From Olsenella_K sp051878835 (lineage in GTDB: Bacteria > Actinomycetota > Coriobacteriia > Coriobacteriales > Atopobiaceae): 16,318 nt of DNA. The translations under genes were made by a program, and so were the position numbers. The stretch is taken from assembly GCA_051878835.1 (NCBI GenBank), contig JBJEKW010000019.1:1-16318 (forward strand). The letters are read 5' to 3'. Shown piece after piece: positions 5,484 to 12,730 of this stretch (positions are counted from its first letter, which is position 1; every line of letters begins with the position of its first letter). The notes below the pieces were generated by a model. That model was not told where the DNA came from. It saw nothing but the letters and a program-made list of their open reading frames with translations, and did not search any database.

Positions 5484-8240
5484 CTACAGCAGCCGGCCGA
5501 AGCGCCTGACGTACACGCGGCGCATCACCAGCACCAGCGTGGCGTACCCGGCCACCACCAGCGCCAGCCAGCCGTAGAACGCCACCGGCAGCGCGGCCAT
5601 GCCCAGGGCGCCGGCCACGGGCGAGTTCGGAATCACGATGGCCAGGGCCACCGCCGCCGCGCCCAGCACGCACAGCCTGGGGTCGGCCATGCTCTGCAGG
5701 AACGGCACCTTCCTCGTCCTGACCAGGTGCACGAACAGCACCTGCGTCGCCATGGACTCCACGAACCAGCCGGACTGGAACGTCGCGGCAAACAGCGCCT
5801 GCCTGGCGGGGTCGCCCGCCAGGGATGCCCAGTCGCCACCCACGGCGGCGGGGCACACCACAAAGAACAGCAGCGCGAACGTCACCACGTCGAACAGCGA
5901 GCTCGTGGGCCCGATCCAGCGCATGAAGCTGGAGATCTCGCCAGGCGCCCACGTGCGCGGCCTTGCCAGATCCTCGTCGTCCACCCTGTCCCACGGCACA
6001 GCGGTGCACGCCACGTCGTAGATGAAGTTCAGCAGCAGCAGCTGCACAGCCGTCGCGGGCAAGAAGGGCAAAAACGCGCTCGCGACCAACACCGAGAAGA
6101 TGTTGCCGAAGTTCGAGCTTGCGGTCATCTTCACGTACTTGTTCATGTTTGCGTACGTGCGGCGGCCCTCCACGACGCCGCGCTCCAGCACGCCCAGGTC
6201 CTTCTGCAGCAGGATGATGTCCGCCGCCTCCTTGCTGACGTCGGCCGCGGTGTCCACGGACACGCCGCAGTCGCTGGCGCCCATGGCGCAGGCGTCGTTC
6301 ACGCCGTCGCCCATGAAGCCCACAACGTGCCCGCGGGCCCTCAGGGCGCGCACCACGCGCACCTTCTGGTCGGGCGTCAGCTTTGCGAACACCGTCGTGA
6401 CCTCGACGGCGCGCTCCAGCTGGGTGTCGTCCATCTGCTCCACCTGCGAGCCGTCCAGGGTACCCGTGACGTCGATGCCGATGGCCCTGCACACGCTGCA
6501 CGCCACGCGCAGCGAGTCTCCGGTCAGCACCTTCGTCTGCACGCCGTGCTGGCGCAGCGCGGCCACGGCGGTGGCGGCGCTCTGCTTGGGCGGGTCCAGG
6601 AAGGCCAGGTAGCCCATCAGCGTCATGTCCTTCTCGTCCGCGGGACCCAGGTCCTTCACGCCCGCGGGGTCTGCGGACATGGCCACGCCCAGCACGCGCA
6701 GGCCCTTGTCGGCCAGCCGGGCAGCGCGCTCCAGCACTTCTGCCGTCAGCTCGTCCGTCAGGGGCACCACCCTGCCCTGGTACTCGACGTGCGTGCAGGC
6801 CTGCAGCACCTCCTCCAGCGCCCCCTTCGTGACCATGCGGGTGCGGCCGGAGCGGTCGCCCACCACCACGCTGGCACGGCGGCGCTCGAAGTCGAAGGGA
6901 ATCTCGTCCACCAGGGTCCACTCGGACACCACGGCGTCCACGTCGAAGCCGGCGTCGGTGCCGCTGAGGTCGCCCGCGCGGCGGATGATGGCCGAGTCGA
7001 TCAGGTTGCGCACGCCCGTCTGGTAGAAGCTGTTCATGAACGCGTAGCGCAGCACGCGCGGGTCGTCGTGGCCCCGGACGTCCAGGTGGCGCTCCAGAAC
7101 CACGCGGTCCTCCGTCAGCGTGCCGGTCTTGTCGGTGCACAGCACGTCCATGGCGCCCAGGCTCTGGATGGCGTCCAGGCGCTTCACGATGACCTCGTCG
7201 TGGCTCAGGTCCACGGCGCCCTTGGCCAGGCACGTCGTCACGATCATGGGCAGCATCTCGGGCGTCAGGCCCACGGCCACGGACAGCGAGAAGAGCACGG
7301 CCTCCAGCCAGTCGCCCTTCGTGACGCCGTTGATGACCAGCACCAGCGGCGCCATCACGACCATCAGCCGCAGCAGAAGCGAGCTGACCGAGCGGATGCC
7401 CTCGTCGTAGGAGGTCTTGTGGCGCGCCTGCCCCAGCTGGCCCGAGATGGCACCGAACATGGTGTTGGCCCCTGTGGCCACGACGACGGCCGTCGCCTGG
7501 CCGGACACCACGGTGGAGCCCATCAGCAGCACGTTGGGCAGCTCGCCCGCGGTGCGGCGGTCCTTGCCCTGCACGGGAGCGGCCTGCGCGGTGCGCTCCA
7601 GCGGCACGCTCTCACCCGTGAGCGACGACATGCCCACAAACAGGTCGCGGCACGACGTCACGCGAGCGTCGGCGGGCACCATGTCGCCCGCGCCCAGGTG
7701 CAGGATGTCGCCCACGACAACCTGCTCCAGGGGCACCTCGATGCGGCCCTCACCCGCACGCTCGACGTTGCACGTGGTCTGTATGGTCTTTGCCAGCGCC
7801 TGCGCGGCGTCGCCGGAGCGACCCTCCTGCACGAAGCGCAGCACGCCCGAGACGGCCACCATGGCCAGGATGATCACGGTGGTCCAGGGGTCCTGCTGGC
7901 CGGGTGCGGCCATGATGACGTCGGTGAACAGCGACACGACGGCTATCAGCGCCAGGATGGCGTTGAAGGGGTCGACGAAGCTCAGGGCAAACCGCACGAT
8001 GGCGGGCTTGCGCTGCGCGCGGGCAACCTCGTTCGAGCCGTATGCCTCGCGCGAGAGATCCACCTGCTGCGGGTCCAGGCCACCCTCGGGGGTGCCCAGC
8101 TGGCCCAGGACCTCGTCGGCCTGCATCGTGCTGACCTGGCGCAGCCAGTCCAGCGCGTGGGCGCGGCGCGCGGTGTCGGACCCGCGGCCCTTCGCGGAGA
8201 CGTTGTCGTTACGACGGAAAACGGTGGAAAGCATCCTCAT
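5484..8240 (-). CDS. mgtA: Magnesium-importing P-type ATPase (MgtA type, P3B)
   Basis: Integral membrane cation pump, 918 aa from the chosen start (E. coli MgtA is about 900). Visible in order: cation-ATPase N-terminal domain, first membrane pair (about 80-135), actuator motif TGES (208-211), the MgtA/MgtB-type membrane motif LTPEMLP (325-331), phosphorylation site DKTGTLT (370-376), nucleotide-site KGA (472-474), hinge GDGVND (644-649), and a C-terminal bundle of hydrophobic segments. The LTPEMLP motif is what points to magnesium rather than calcium. ATG at 8240 has GAGG 7 nt upstream; ATG at 8234 is nearly as good. The open frame continues upstream to 8360, but that part is Arg-rich, unlike the family, and lacks a good ribosome site. 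Low magnesium is the expected inducer, and the leader upstream is long and rich in inverted repeats. No mgtC or PhoPQ-like genes are nearby. Confidence 0.92.
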   Translation of the reverse strand: MRMLSTVFRRNDNVSAKGRGSDTARRAHALDWLRQVSTMQADEVLGQLGTPEGGLDPQQVDLSREAYGSNEVARAQRKPAIVRFALSFVDPFNAILALIAVVSLFTDVIMAAPGQQDPWTTVIILAMVAVSGVLRFVQEGRSGDAAQALAKTIQTTCNVERAGEGRIEVPLEQVVVGDILHLGAGDMVPADARVTSCRDLFVGMSSLTGESVPLERTAQAAPVQGKDRRTAGELPNVLLMGSTVVSGQATAVVVATGANTMFGAISGQLGQARHKTSYDEGIRSVSSLLLRLMVVMAPLVLVINGVTKGDWLEAVLFSLSVAVGLTPEMLPMIVTTCLAKGAVDLSHDEVIVKRLDAIQSLGAMDVLCTDKTGTLTEDRVVLERHLDVRGHDDPRVLRYAFMNSFYQTGVRNLIDSAIIRRAGDLSGTDAGFDVDAVVSEWTLVDEIPFDFERRRASVVVGDRSGRTRMVTKGALEEVLQACTHVEYQGRVVPLTDELTAEVLERAARLADKGLRVLGVAMSADPAGVKDLGPADEKDMTLMGYLAFLDPPKQSAATAVAALRQHGVQTKVLTGDSLRVACSVCRAIGIDVTGTLDGSQVEQMDDTQLERAVEVTTVFAKLTPDQKVRVVRALRARGHVVGFMGDGVNDACAMGASDCGVSVDTAADVSKEAADIILLQKDLGVLERGVVEGRRTYANMNKYVKMTASSNFGNIFSVLVASAFLPFLPATAVQLLLLNFIYDVACTAVPWDRVDDEDLARPRTWAPGEISSFMRWIGPTSSLFDVVTFALLFFVVCPAAVGGDWASLAGDPARQALFAATFQSGWFVESMATQVLFVHLVRTRKVPFLQSMADPRLCVLGAAAVALAIVIPNSPVAGALGMAALPVAFYGWLALVVAGYATLVLVMRRVYVRRFGRLL

Positions 8241-8900
8241 TGCTCCACCTCGCAATCCCAGGAGGGGTCTGCGACCTGCACGTTCTTCTTGGCCCGTATG
8301 AGGCGTGCGGTACTTGGCGTGTAGGTGCTCGCGCATGCGGCGCGTCACGGGGCGTCGCACGGCGGGCGGCTCACGAGCTTAACGGCCGCTTATGGATGAC
8401 AAGAAGAACTAGTTGTCGCAGAGGGGTCGCTGCCTGTGGCTAGCGCTGGCAGATGGCGTCCTGATCGCCCGGTGCCACCCCAAGGTTCAGATACACGAAT
8501 CGATAATGGCTACTTCCAGCAGCGTCCATGGGGTTGCACCTCCCCGGGTCCGGAGCCTCCAGCTCCCACAGTCCATAACGAAAGCGCGGTCCGGCGCATG
8601 GCTCGGGCCGCAGTTGCTCTAATGACTACTGTACCCACCCCGCAGCCGCCAAATCCACCCAGACGCCCCCACGCACACCCCGTCACCACAAGCCTTGGCG
8701 GTTTAGGGGCCATGTCCGTCAGCATTTGGCACAACATGTGGAGGGCAGGTCATCCACGCGTCAGGCACCAACTTGCGCCTTACGGGGAGCTGACACGCGC
8801 TCCGCCCTGCCGTTACGCCAGGCTCCCCCGCCGCTGCCACGGGACCACTAATGTATATAGAGTTGCACACAGACCACAGAATACGGAAAGAAGAACGCAC
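8241..8900. promoter_or_regulatory. 660-bp non-coding divergent region with probable structured mgtA leader
   Basis: No convincing gene lies here; the short open frames have no family features. The mgtA-proximal part is full of inverted repeats on the minus strand: GGAGC-TGGAG-GCTCC (about 8547-8561), GGGG/CCCC flanking 8 nt (about 8529-8544), and CTGCC/GGCAG (about 8429-8451). Minus-strand fragments GAGGCTCC, ACGCTGCTGG and GACGCCA occur in the same order as conserved pieces of the magnesium-sensing M-box (ykoK) riboswitch. However, the spacing is wrong and other conserved parts are missing, so I do not call it one. The HAD-proximal part holds the candidate promoter at 8854. Confidence 0.35.
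8854..8861 (+). promoter_or_regulatory. Candidate -10 region of the HAD phosphatase gene
   Basis: TATATAGA (8854-8861) stands out as AT-rich in a GC-rich stretch and lies about 40 bp upstream of the TTG start at 8901. A matching -35 box is not evident. Confidence 0.3.
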
Positions 8901-9698
8901 TTGATCAAGCTGATAGCATCCGACATGGACGGCACGCTGCTGGACGACGAATCCCAGGTGCCGCCCGAGACCTTTGACCTCATCCGCGCCCTGGAGGACC
9001 ACGGCGTCCACTTCTGCGTGACATCGGGGCGCCGCTACGACACGCTGTGCAGGTTCTTTGAGTCCGTGCGTGACCAGATGGACTTCGTGGCCTCCAACGG
9101 CACGCAGGTTTACGTGGACGGCCAGCTGGTGGACCGCGAGGTCTACTCCACCGCAGCGCTGCGCAGGCTGAAGCGCGCCATCGACATGTTCGACTGCCTG
9201 CACCTGTCGCTGTTCGACCACGACACCGACTACCTGCTGGACGAGGTGGCCTACTACCACCGCGAGCTGGACAAGGACCTGCCGAACATCGAGCACGTGG
9301 GCGTCATGCCCGGGCCCGAGGTCAGCATCATCAAGGCCTCCATCTGCTGCGACAAGCTGGATGCCGTGATGGACATGGCCTACGCGCTGCAGCGCGAGCT
9401 GGGCGACGCCTTCACGCTGGCCCCGTCGGGCAGCATGTGGATAGACGTGGTGCCGCGCGGCGTGTCGAAGGCCACGGGCCTGGCCCAGGTCATGCAGGCG
9501 CAGGACGTGAGGCCCCAGGAGGTCATGGCCTTTGGCGACGCAATGAACGACTACGAGGTGCTGCGCATGGTGGGGCACCCACGAGCCATGGCCAACGGAC
9601 GCTACGCCATCCGCCAGATCGCCGAGAAGGTCGTGGGCACGAACGCCCAGCACAGCGTCCAGGCCGAGATGCGCGCCGTACTGGACTCCCTGGAATAG
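8901..9698 (+). CDS. Cof-type HAD-superfamily hydrolase (sugar/cofactor phosphatase)
   Basis: Soluble Mg2+-dependent phosphatase, 265 aa, of the Cof/YidA type (HAD IIB), typically acting on sugar phosphates, FMN, PLP or related small phosphates. Motif I is DMDGT (8-12) with nucleophile D8 and general acid D10, motif II is TSGR (41-44), motif III lysine is K190 and motif IV is GDAMND (212-217). A cap domain lies between, about residues 80-185. The start is TTG at 8901, giving the family's usual beginning (fM-IKLIASDMDGTLL). In-frame sequence farther upstream is low quality and continues through the promoter region. The ribosome site is weak (GGAAAGAAG, about 7-10 nt upstream). It is the only plus-strand gene in the window and ends one base before the converging SDR gene stop. 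The exact substrate cannot be read from sequence. Confidence 0.9.
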   Translation: MIKLIASDMDGTLLDDESQVPPETFDLIRALEDHGVHFCVTSGRRYDTLCRFFESVRDQMDFVASNGTQVYVDGQLVDREVYSTAALRRLKRAIDMFDCLHLSLFDHDTDYLLDEVAYYHRELDKDLPNIEHVGVMPGPEVSIIKASICCDKLDAVMDMAYALQRELGDAFTLAPSGSMWIDVVPRGVSKATGLAQVMQAQDVRPQEVMAFGDAMNDYEVLRMVGHPRAMANGRYAIRQIAEKVVGTNAQHSVQAEMRAVLDSLE

Positions 9699-9699
9699 C

Positions 9700-10500
9700 C
9701 TAGACCCTGCGCAGGCCCTCCCATATGGCCATGAGCACGGGAGAGGGGATGACCTTCCCCGCTATGCGCATGAGGAAGGGCACCACGTTGCAGGTGGCAA
9801 CGGGGTAGTTGATGGAGTTCACGAAGCAGGACCAGTCGACCACGGTCTTGGGCTCCAGGTTCGGGAAGGTGTGCCTCACGGTCAGGTTGCCGTCCGCCTG
9901 CCTGCTCATGGCCACCTTGTTGAACTCGGTCTTCACCCAGATGGGGCACACGGCCGTCATGTAGATGCCGCGCCCGATGAGCTCCCAGCGCTGCGAGCGC
10001 GTGTACGACAGCACGAACGACTTCGTTGCGGCGTACTCGGACAGGCCCGGCAGCGGCTGGAAGGCGGCACAGCTGGCCACCTGCAGCACGCGGGCGCCCT
10101 TGTGCAGGTACGGCAGGCACACGTGCGTCACGTCGATGACCGCGCGGCAGTTCACGTCCACCATGGCGTCGATGTCGTCCAGCGACGTGTCCTCCACGGT
10201 GAGGTAGCGGGCGAACCCCGCGGCGTTCACCAGAAAGCCCACCTCGAACGACGGGTCGGCCCTCCGGGCTGCCGCCAGCGCGTCGGCAAGGGCGTCCACG
10301 CCCGCACGCGTGCCCAGGTCCTCGGCAAACACGCGCACCGGGATTCCCAGCTGGTCGGCCAGCTGGTCCAGGCGCTGCCGCCTGCGCGCCACGACCCACA
10401 GCTGGTCCAGGCCACGCCCCTCGTGGCGGTGGTCGTCCACCCACCTGCAGTACTCGCGGCCCAGACCGCTCGAGGCCCCCGTGACGATGGCTACCCTCAT
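9700..10500 (-). CDS. Short-chain dehydrogenase/reductase (SDR, classical type)
   Basis: NAD(P)H-dependent oxidoreductase, 266 aa, of unknown substrate. The Rossmann motif TGASSGLG is at 7-14, NAAG at 92-95, the tetrad Asn at 117, catalytic Ser at 143 and YAATK (Tyr156, Lys160). ATG at 10500 is chosen because AGGTGAG lies just upstream and the protein then begins directly with the first beta strand; an in-frame extension to 10608 reads through the promoter region. The C-terminal part (after about 190) is hydrophobic in places, as in SDRs of the DltE/YqjQ-like group that may sit at the membrane. It is a single gene, convergent with the HAD gene, with a one-base gap and no terminator between them. 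Confidence 0.9.
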   Translation of the reverse strand: MRVAIVTGASSGLGREYCRWVDDHRHEGRGLDQLWVVARRRQRLDQLADQLGIPVRVFAEDLGTRAGVDALADALAAARRADPSFEVGFLVNAAGFARYLTVEDTSLDDIDAMVDVNCRAVIDVTHVCLPYLHKGARVLQVASCAAFQPLPGLSEYAATKSFVLSYTRSQRWELIGRGIYMTAVCPIWVKTEFNKVAMSRQADGNLTVRHTFPNLEPKTVVDWSCFVNSINYPVATCNVVPFLMRIAGKVIPSPVLMAIWEGLRRV

Positions 10501-10562
10501 GTGCTTCTCACCTGCCAAAAGAATGCCGCCCACGCACGGGCGACCGGCCCATCGAAAGGGCC

Positions 10563-10571
10563 AAACTAGCA
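10563..10571 (-). promoter_or_regulatory. Candidate extended -10 promoter of the SDR gene
   Basis: On the minus strand this reads TGCTAGTTT, a TGn-extended -10 (TAGTTT), about 63 bp upstream of the ATG at 10500. A nearly identical TGCTAGTCT lies at the same kind of position upstream of the Ldh2-family gene (13849-13857), which supports both. Confidence 0.35.
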
Positions 10572-10640
10572 AAAGACGGGCCACCGCAATAACGCGATGA
10601 CCCGTCAAATCTAGCTCAAAAGTCGGACTTGCGCACGGCC

Positions 10641-10660
10641 GGCGTACGATTACGAACGCC
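10641..10660. promoter_or_regulatory. 20-bp inverted repeat, possible operator
   Basis: The 20 bp begin GGCGTACG, have an ATTA centre and end CGAACGCC, pairing at 7 of 8 positions per arm. It lies 140-160 bp upstream of the SDR start and about 100 bp beyond the aquaglyceroporin stop, so it could belong to either gene. The rest of 10501-10758 holds no gene I can support. Confidence 0.25.
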
Positions 10661-10717
10661 TGTTGGAGGAAGCGTGCGTAACCACACAGGCGTCGGAATG
10701 CGTTCCTGGCGTTCCTT

Positions 10718-10754
10718 GCGCAGCGCCCGACGCGTCGGCAGCCTCTGGCTGCGC
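10718..10754 (-). terminator. Nested GC-rich hairpins after the aquaglyceroporin gene
   Basis: On the minus strand the sequence 6 nt past the stop forms GCAGCC-AGA-GGCTGC (10738-10752), followed by the palindrome CCGACGCGTCGG (10727-10738). The outer arms GCGCAGC/GCTGCGC (10718-10724, 10748-10754) can also pair. Position and strength fit a terminator, though no T-run follows. Confidence 0.45.
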
Positions 10755-10758
10755 GCTC

Positions 10759-11484
10759 CTAGAAGAAGCCCAGGAAGGAGTGCACGAACAGGGCGGCCAG
10801 GGCGGCGCCCACGAACGGCGCGATGCCGGGGACGGTCAGGCCGTAGGACCAGTTGTTGTCGGCCTTGTTTGCGATGGGCAGCACCTGGTAGGCCATGCGG
10901 GGACCAAGGTCACGAGCCTGGTTCATGGCGAATCCGGTCATGCCGCCCATGCCCATGCCGATGGCCCACACCAGCAGGCCGACGCCGATGGCAACCATCA
11001 GCAGGTTGTCGCCACCGTAGTGTGCGATGGACAGGATACCGGTGATAAAGACGAACGTGTCGATGGCCTCGACGAAGAAGCTGCGGGGCTTGTCGTTGAT
11101 GACGGGGTTCGTCGAGAAGATGTTGCGGATGGCGATGGGGTCAACCTTGCCCTCGGAGACCTTGAACGCATCGGCGTACATGAACCAGGCGATGACGGCG
11201 CCGGCGAAGCCGCCCAGCATCTCGGCCACGACGTAGGGGATGAACAGCGACCAGGGCACCAGGCCGAGGATGCACTGGGCCAGGGTCATGGCGGGGTTCA
11301 TGCAGATGCCGCCGCCAAAGATGAACAGGCAGACGCTGATGCCGAAAGACCAGGTGGTGATGGCGAACAGGTGGCCAGAGCCATGATACTTCGTGCCGTT
11401 GAGCACGGTGTCGCAGTGCACGCCCACACCAAAGATGATCATGAGCGCCGTGCTGAGGAACTCAGCCATGATTTTTACGAACAC
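10759..11484 (-). CDS. MIP-family channel, GlpF-like aquaglyceroporin with NQA second motif
   Basis: Six-helix membrane channel for glycerol, water or similar small neutral solutes, 241 aa from the GTG start. The first pore motif is MNPAMT (NPA at 63-65). The second reads MNQARDLGPR (188-192), so the usual NPA is NQA (codon CAG). The following Arg (selectivity filter) and the Asp typical of glycerol facilitators are kept. The His usually two residues before the first NPA is Cys here. GTG at 11484 is chosen since AAAGG lies 7 nt upstream; ATG at 11469 is 21 nt from that site, and the in-frame sequence beyond 11484 is hydrophilic and unlike a channel start. No glycerol kinase or dehydrogenase gene is adjacent. 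Hairpins follow the stop. Lactate, dihydroxyacetone or urea are alternative solutes. Confidence 0.88.
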   Translation of the reverse strand: MFVKIMAEFLSTALMIIFGVGVHCDTVLNGTKYHGSGHLFAITTWSFGISVCLFIFGGGICMNPAMTLAQCILGLVPWSLFIPYVVAEMLGGFAGAVIAWFMYADAFKVSEGKVDPIAIRNIFSTNPVINDKPRSFFVEAIDTFVFITGILSIAHYGGDNLLMVAIGVGLLVWAIGMGMGGMTGFAMNQARDLGPRMAYQVLPIANKADNNWSYGLTVPGIAPFVGAALAALFVHSFLGFF

Positions 11485-11908
11485 GCTTCCGCCTTTCTCG
11501 CTTGGAGACGAGGGTCCTTCCCCACGCTCCGGGCACGGCTCGCCCATGCCCTTCCCAGTCCTGTCCACACGTTTGCCTGTTGCGAAAAATCATCGCGTCC
11601 GGCAGGCCAAAATCGGCCAGCGCATAGGCGCCTGACAGACGCGAGGACGCGGGAAACGCAACGCCACACCGCGCGCCTGCTGCAACATGCGCATACATTG
11701 TCGCTGTTCAGACGCCCGTCATGCGCCAAAATGCAAAATTCCTCGCACTATTCAGTAAATGCACAAGAAGCGCCGAATTTTCACGATTGAACAAGTACGG
11801 AACGACCTTCGATATCTTGAAGGGCACAAGAAGGGCCGCCCGGGTCGTGTGGACCCAGGTGGCCAGACGGGTGCTGCGTGGCGTTCTGCCGACGTCCAGA
11901 CGGCTTTC
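11485..11908. other. Non-coding region upstream of the aquaglyceroporin gene
   Basis: No gene is supported; the open frames here are antisense or family-less. The middle (about 11720-11820) is clearly more AT-rich than the surroundings and probably carries the channel gene promoter, but no clean -35/-10 pair is seen. If so, the transcript leader is over 200 nt. A 15-bp direct repeat lies at 11761 and 11824 (separate entry). Confidence 0.5.
11761..11838. repeat. Pair of 15-bp direct repeats, 63 bp apart
   Basis: GCACAAGAAGCGCCG (11761-11775) and GCACAAGAAGGGCCG (11824-11838) match at 14 of 15 positions. The 63-bp interval is close to six helical turns, so both would face the same side of DNA. 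They lie 280-350 bp upstream of the aquaglyceroporin start and 71 bp or more beyond the comB-like stop. A regulator-binding pair is possible, and so is chance. Confidence 0.4.
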
Positions 11909-12601
11909 TTATCGGATGTCGAACTTCGTGTTCACGAGCCTGCCCTCGGAGTCGTGCCCCACGCGGATGACGAAGTCGAAGCGGTCGCAGTCCACGCACA
12001 GCGGAAAGTCCTCCTGCGGGAACGCGGGCTGCGCGGGGTCGAAGAACTTCGCTCCGTCGGTCTGCGCCAAGGCGTTGGCCTCCGACTGGACGTCGATGGG
12101 GTCGCCCTGCAGTATCGACTTAATGTAGCGGGCGCACAGCACGTCCTCCCCCGCCGTCCTGACACCAGCGTTGCCCATGGCCACGATGGACACCTGCTGC
12201 GGCTGGCAATGTCTGATGTAGCGGGCCACAGCCGACGCGTTCACCAGGCTGGCGGTCACGATCTGGGTCGCACCCGTGGCATTCACGATGCCCTGCGTGC
12301 CCGCGCTTGTGGTGTGTATGCAGGTGCGCCCCGTCAGATCCACGCCCCTCACCTGGGCGGGCGAGTTGCCGAAGTCGAAGCCGTCCACCTGCGCACCGCC
12401 GCGCTCGCCGAACGAGACGTAGTCGGGGTGCTCGCGCTTCATGGCCAGGGCGTCGTCCACCGACCCTATGGGATAGATGCGCTCGGCCCCCTGGTCAAAG
12501 AGGTAGCACTCCAGCGTGAAGGCGCGAAACACGTCGATGATCACCGTAAGGCCCTGCGCCTTGCGCGCGCCGTCTATGAGCTCGAGTATCTGTACCTGCA
12601 T
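11909..12601 (-). CDS. comB: 2-phosphosulfolactate phosphatase family protein (ComB)
   Basis: 230-aa member of the ComB family, named for the Mg2+-dependent enzyme that removes phosphate from 2-phospho-3-sulfolactate in archaeal coenzyme M synthesis. Family blocks visible are IIDVFRAFT (21-29), GERGG (65-69), GFDFGNSP (74-81), TTSAGTQG (97-104) and GEDVLCARYI (151-160), all in order. Length is typical. ATG at 12601 has GAGAGG 8 nt upstream. The other coenzyme M genes (comA, comDE) are not in the window. The upstream neighbour belongs to the Ldh2 family that also contains ComC sulfolactate dehydrogenase, but it looks more like a diketogulonate reductase. Bacterial ComB homologues are mostly uncharacterised, so the substrate in this organism is open; sulfolactate release or another phosphorylated 2-hydroxyacid are options. 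Confidence 0.85.
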   Translation of the reverse strand: MQVQILELIDGARKAQGLTVIIDVFRAFTLECYLFDQGAERIYPIGSVDDALAMKREHPDYVSFGERGGAQVDGFDFGNSPAQVRGVDLTGRTCIHTTSAGTQGIVNATGATQIVTASLVNASAVARYIRHCQPQQVSIVAMGNAGVRTAGEDVLCARYIKSILQGDPIDVQSEANALAQTDGAKFFDPAQPAFPQEDFPLCVDCDRFDFVIRVGHDSEGRLVNTKFDIR

Positions 12602-12628
12602 GAAGTCATCCTCTCAGAATGTTCCCAC

Positions 12629-12694
12629 GCAGCGAGAGGCCCACTTCCGTACGTTTTCACGCGGAAAAACGTACCAATCCGTGCCACTCGCCGC
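12629..12694. repeat. 66-bp imperfect palindromic intergenic repeat, copy 2
   Basis: This is the diverged copy of the element at 5405-5468. Outer arms GCGAG-GGC type pair with mismatches, while the core GTACGTTTT (12649-12657) and AAAACGTAC (12666-12674) pair perfectly over 9 bp around an 8-nt loop. It lies 36 bp downstream of the Ldh2-family stop and 27 bp upstream of the comB start, between two genes on the same strand. It may separate their transcripts or be part of the comB control region. Confidence 0.75.
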
Positions 12695-12730
12695 AACGAT
12701 GTTGTGCCGAACGGGTCGAAACGCCCCGTG

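Noticed and set aside
200..8324. Very long plus-strand open frames opposite iorB/paaK/MBL (200-3385) and opposite mgtA (5388-8324), and similar ones elsewhere
   Set aside because: They are antisense shadows caused by GC-rich third codon positions; their translations are rich in His, Arg, Ala and Gly with no family motif, while the minus-strand frames carry full, ordered motifs.
8240..8360. Upstream extension of mgtA to a start at 8360 (40 extra residues)
   Set aside because: The extension is Arg-rich and family-less and has no ribosome site, whereas the ATG at 8240 has GAGG at 7 nt.
8470..8495. T-box-like string GGGGTGGCACCGGG on the minus strand upstream of mgtA
   Set aside because: It is two bases off the T-box core, and no stem I, specifier loop or matching terminator is evident. 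The downstream gene is a cation pump rather than an aminoacyl-tRNA or amino acid gene. A match of this quality is not surprising by chance in GC-rich DNA.
8435..8500. TPP-riboswitch-like TGCCAGCG with an upstream GGGGTG string on the minus strand
   Set aside because: The CTGAGA element and the correct spacing are absent, and no thiamine gene follows.
8436..8900. N-terminal extension of the HAD protein to 8436 and small open frames in the 8241-8900 gap
   Set aside because: The extension reads through the promoter region, is Pro/Arg-rich and unlike any HAD domain; the TTG at 8901 gives a standard Cof-type N-terminus.
11721..12128. Plus-strand open frame overlapping the comB 3' end and the upstream gap
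   Set aside because: No recognisable motif; it is partly antisense to comB and has no good ribosome site.
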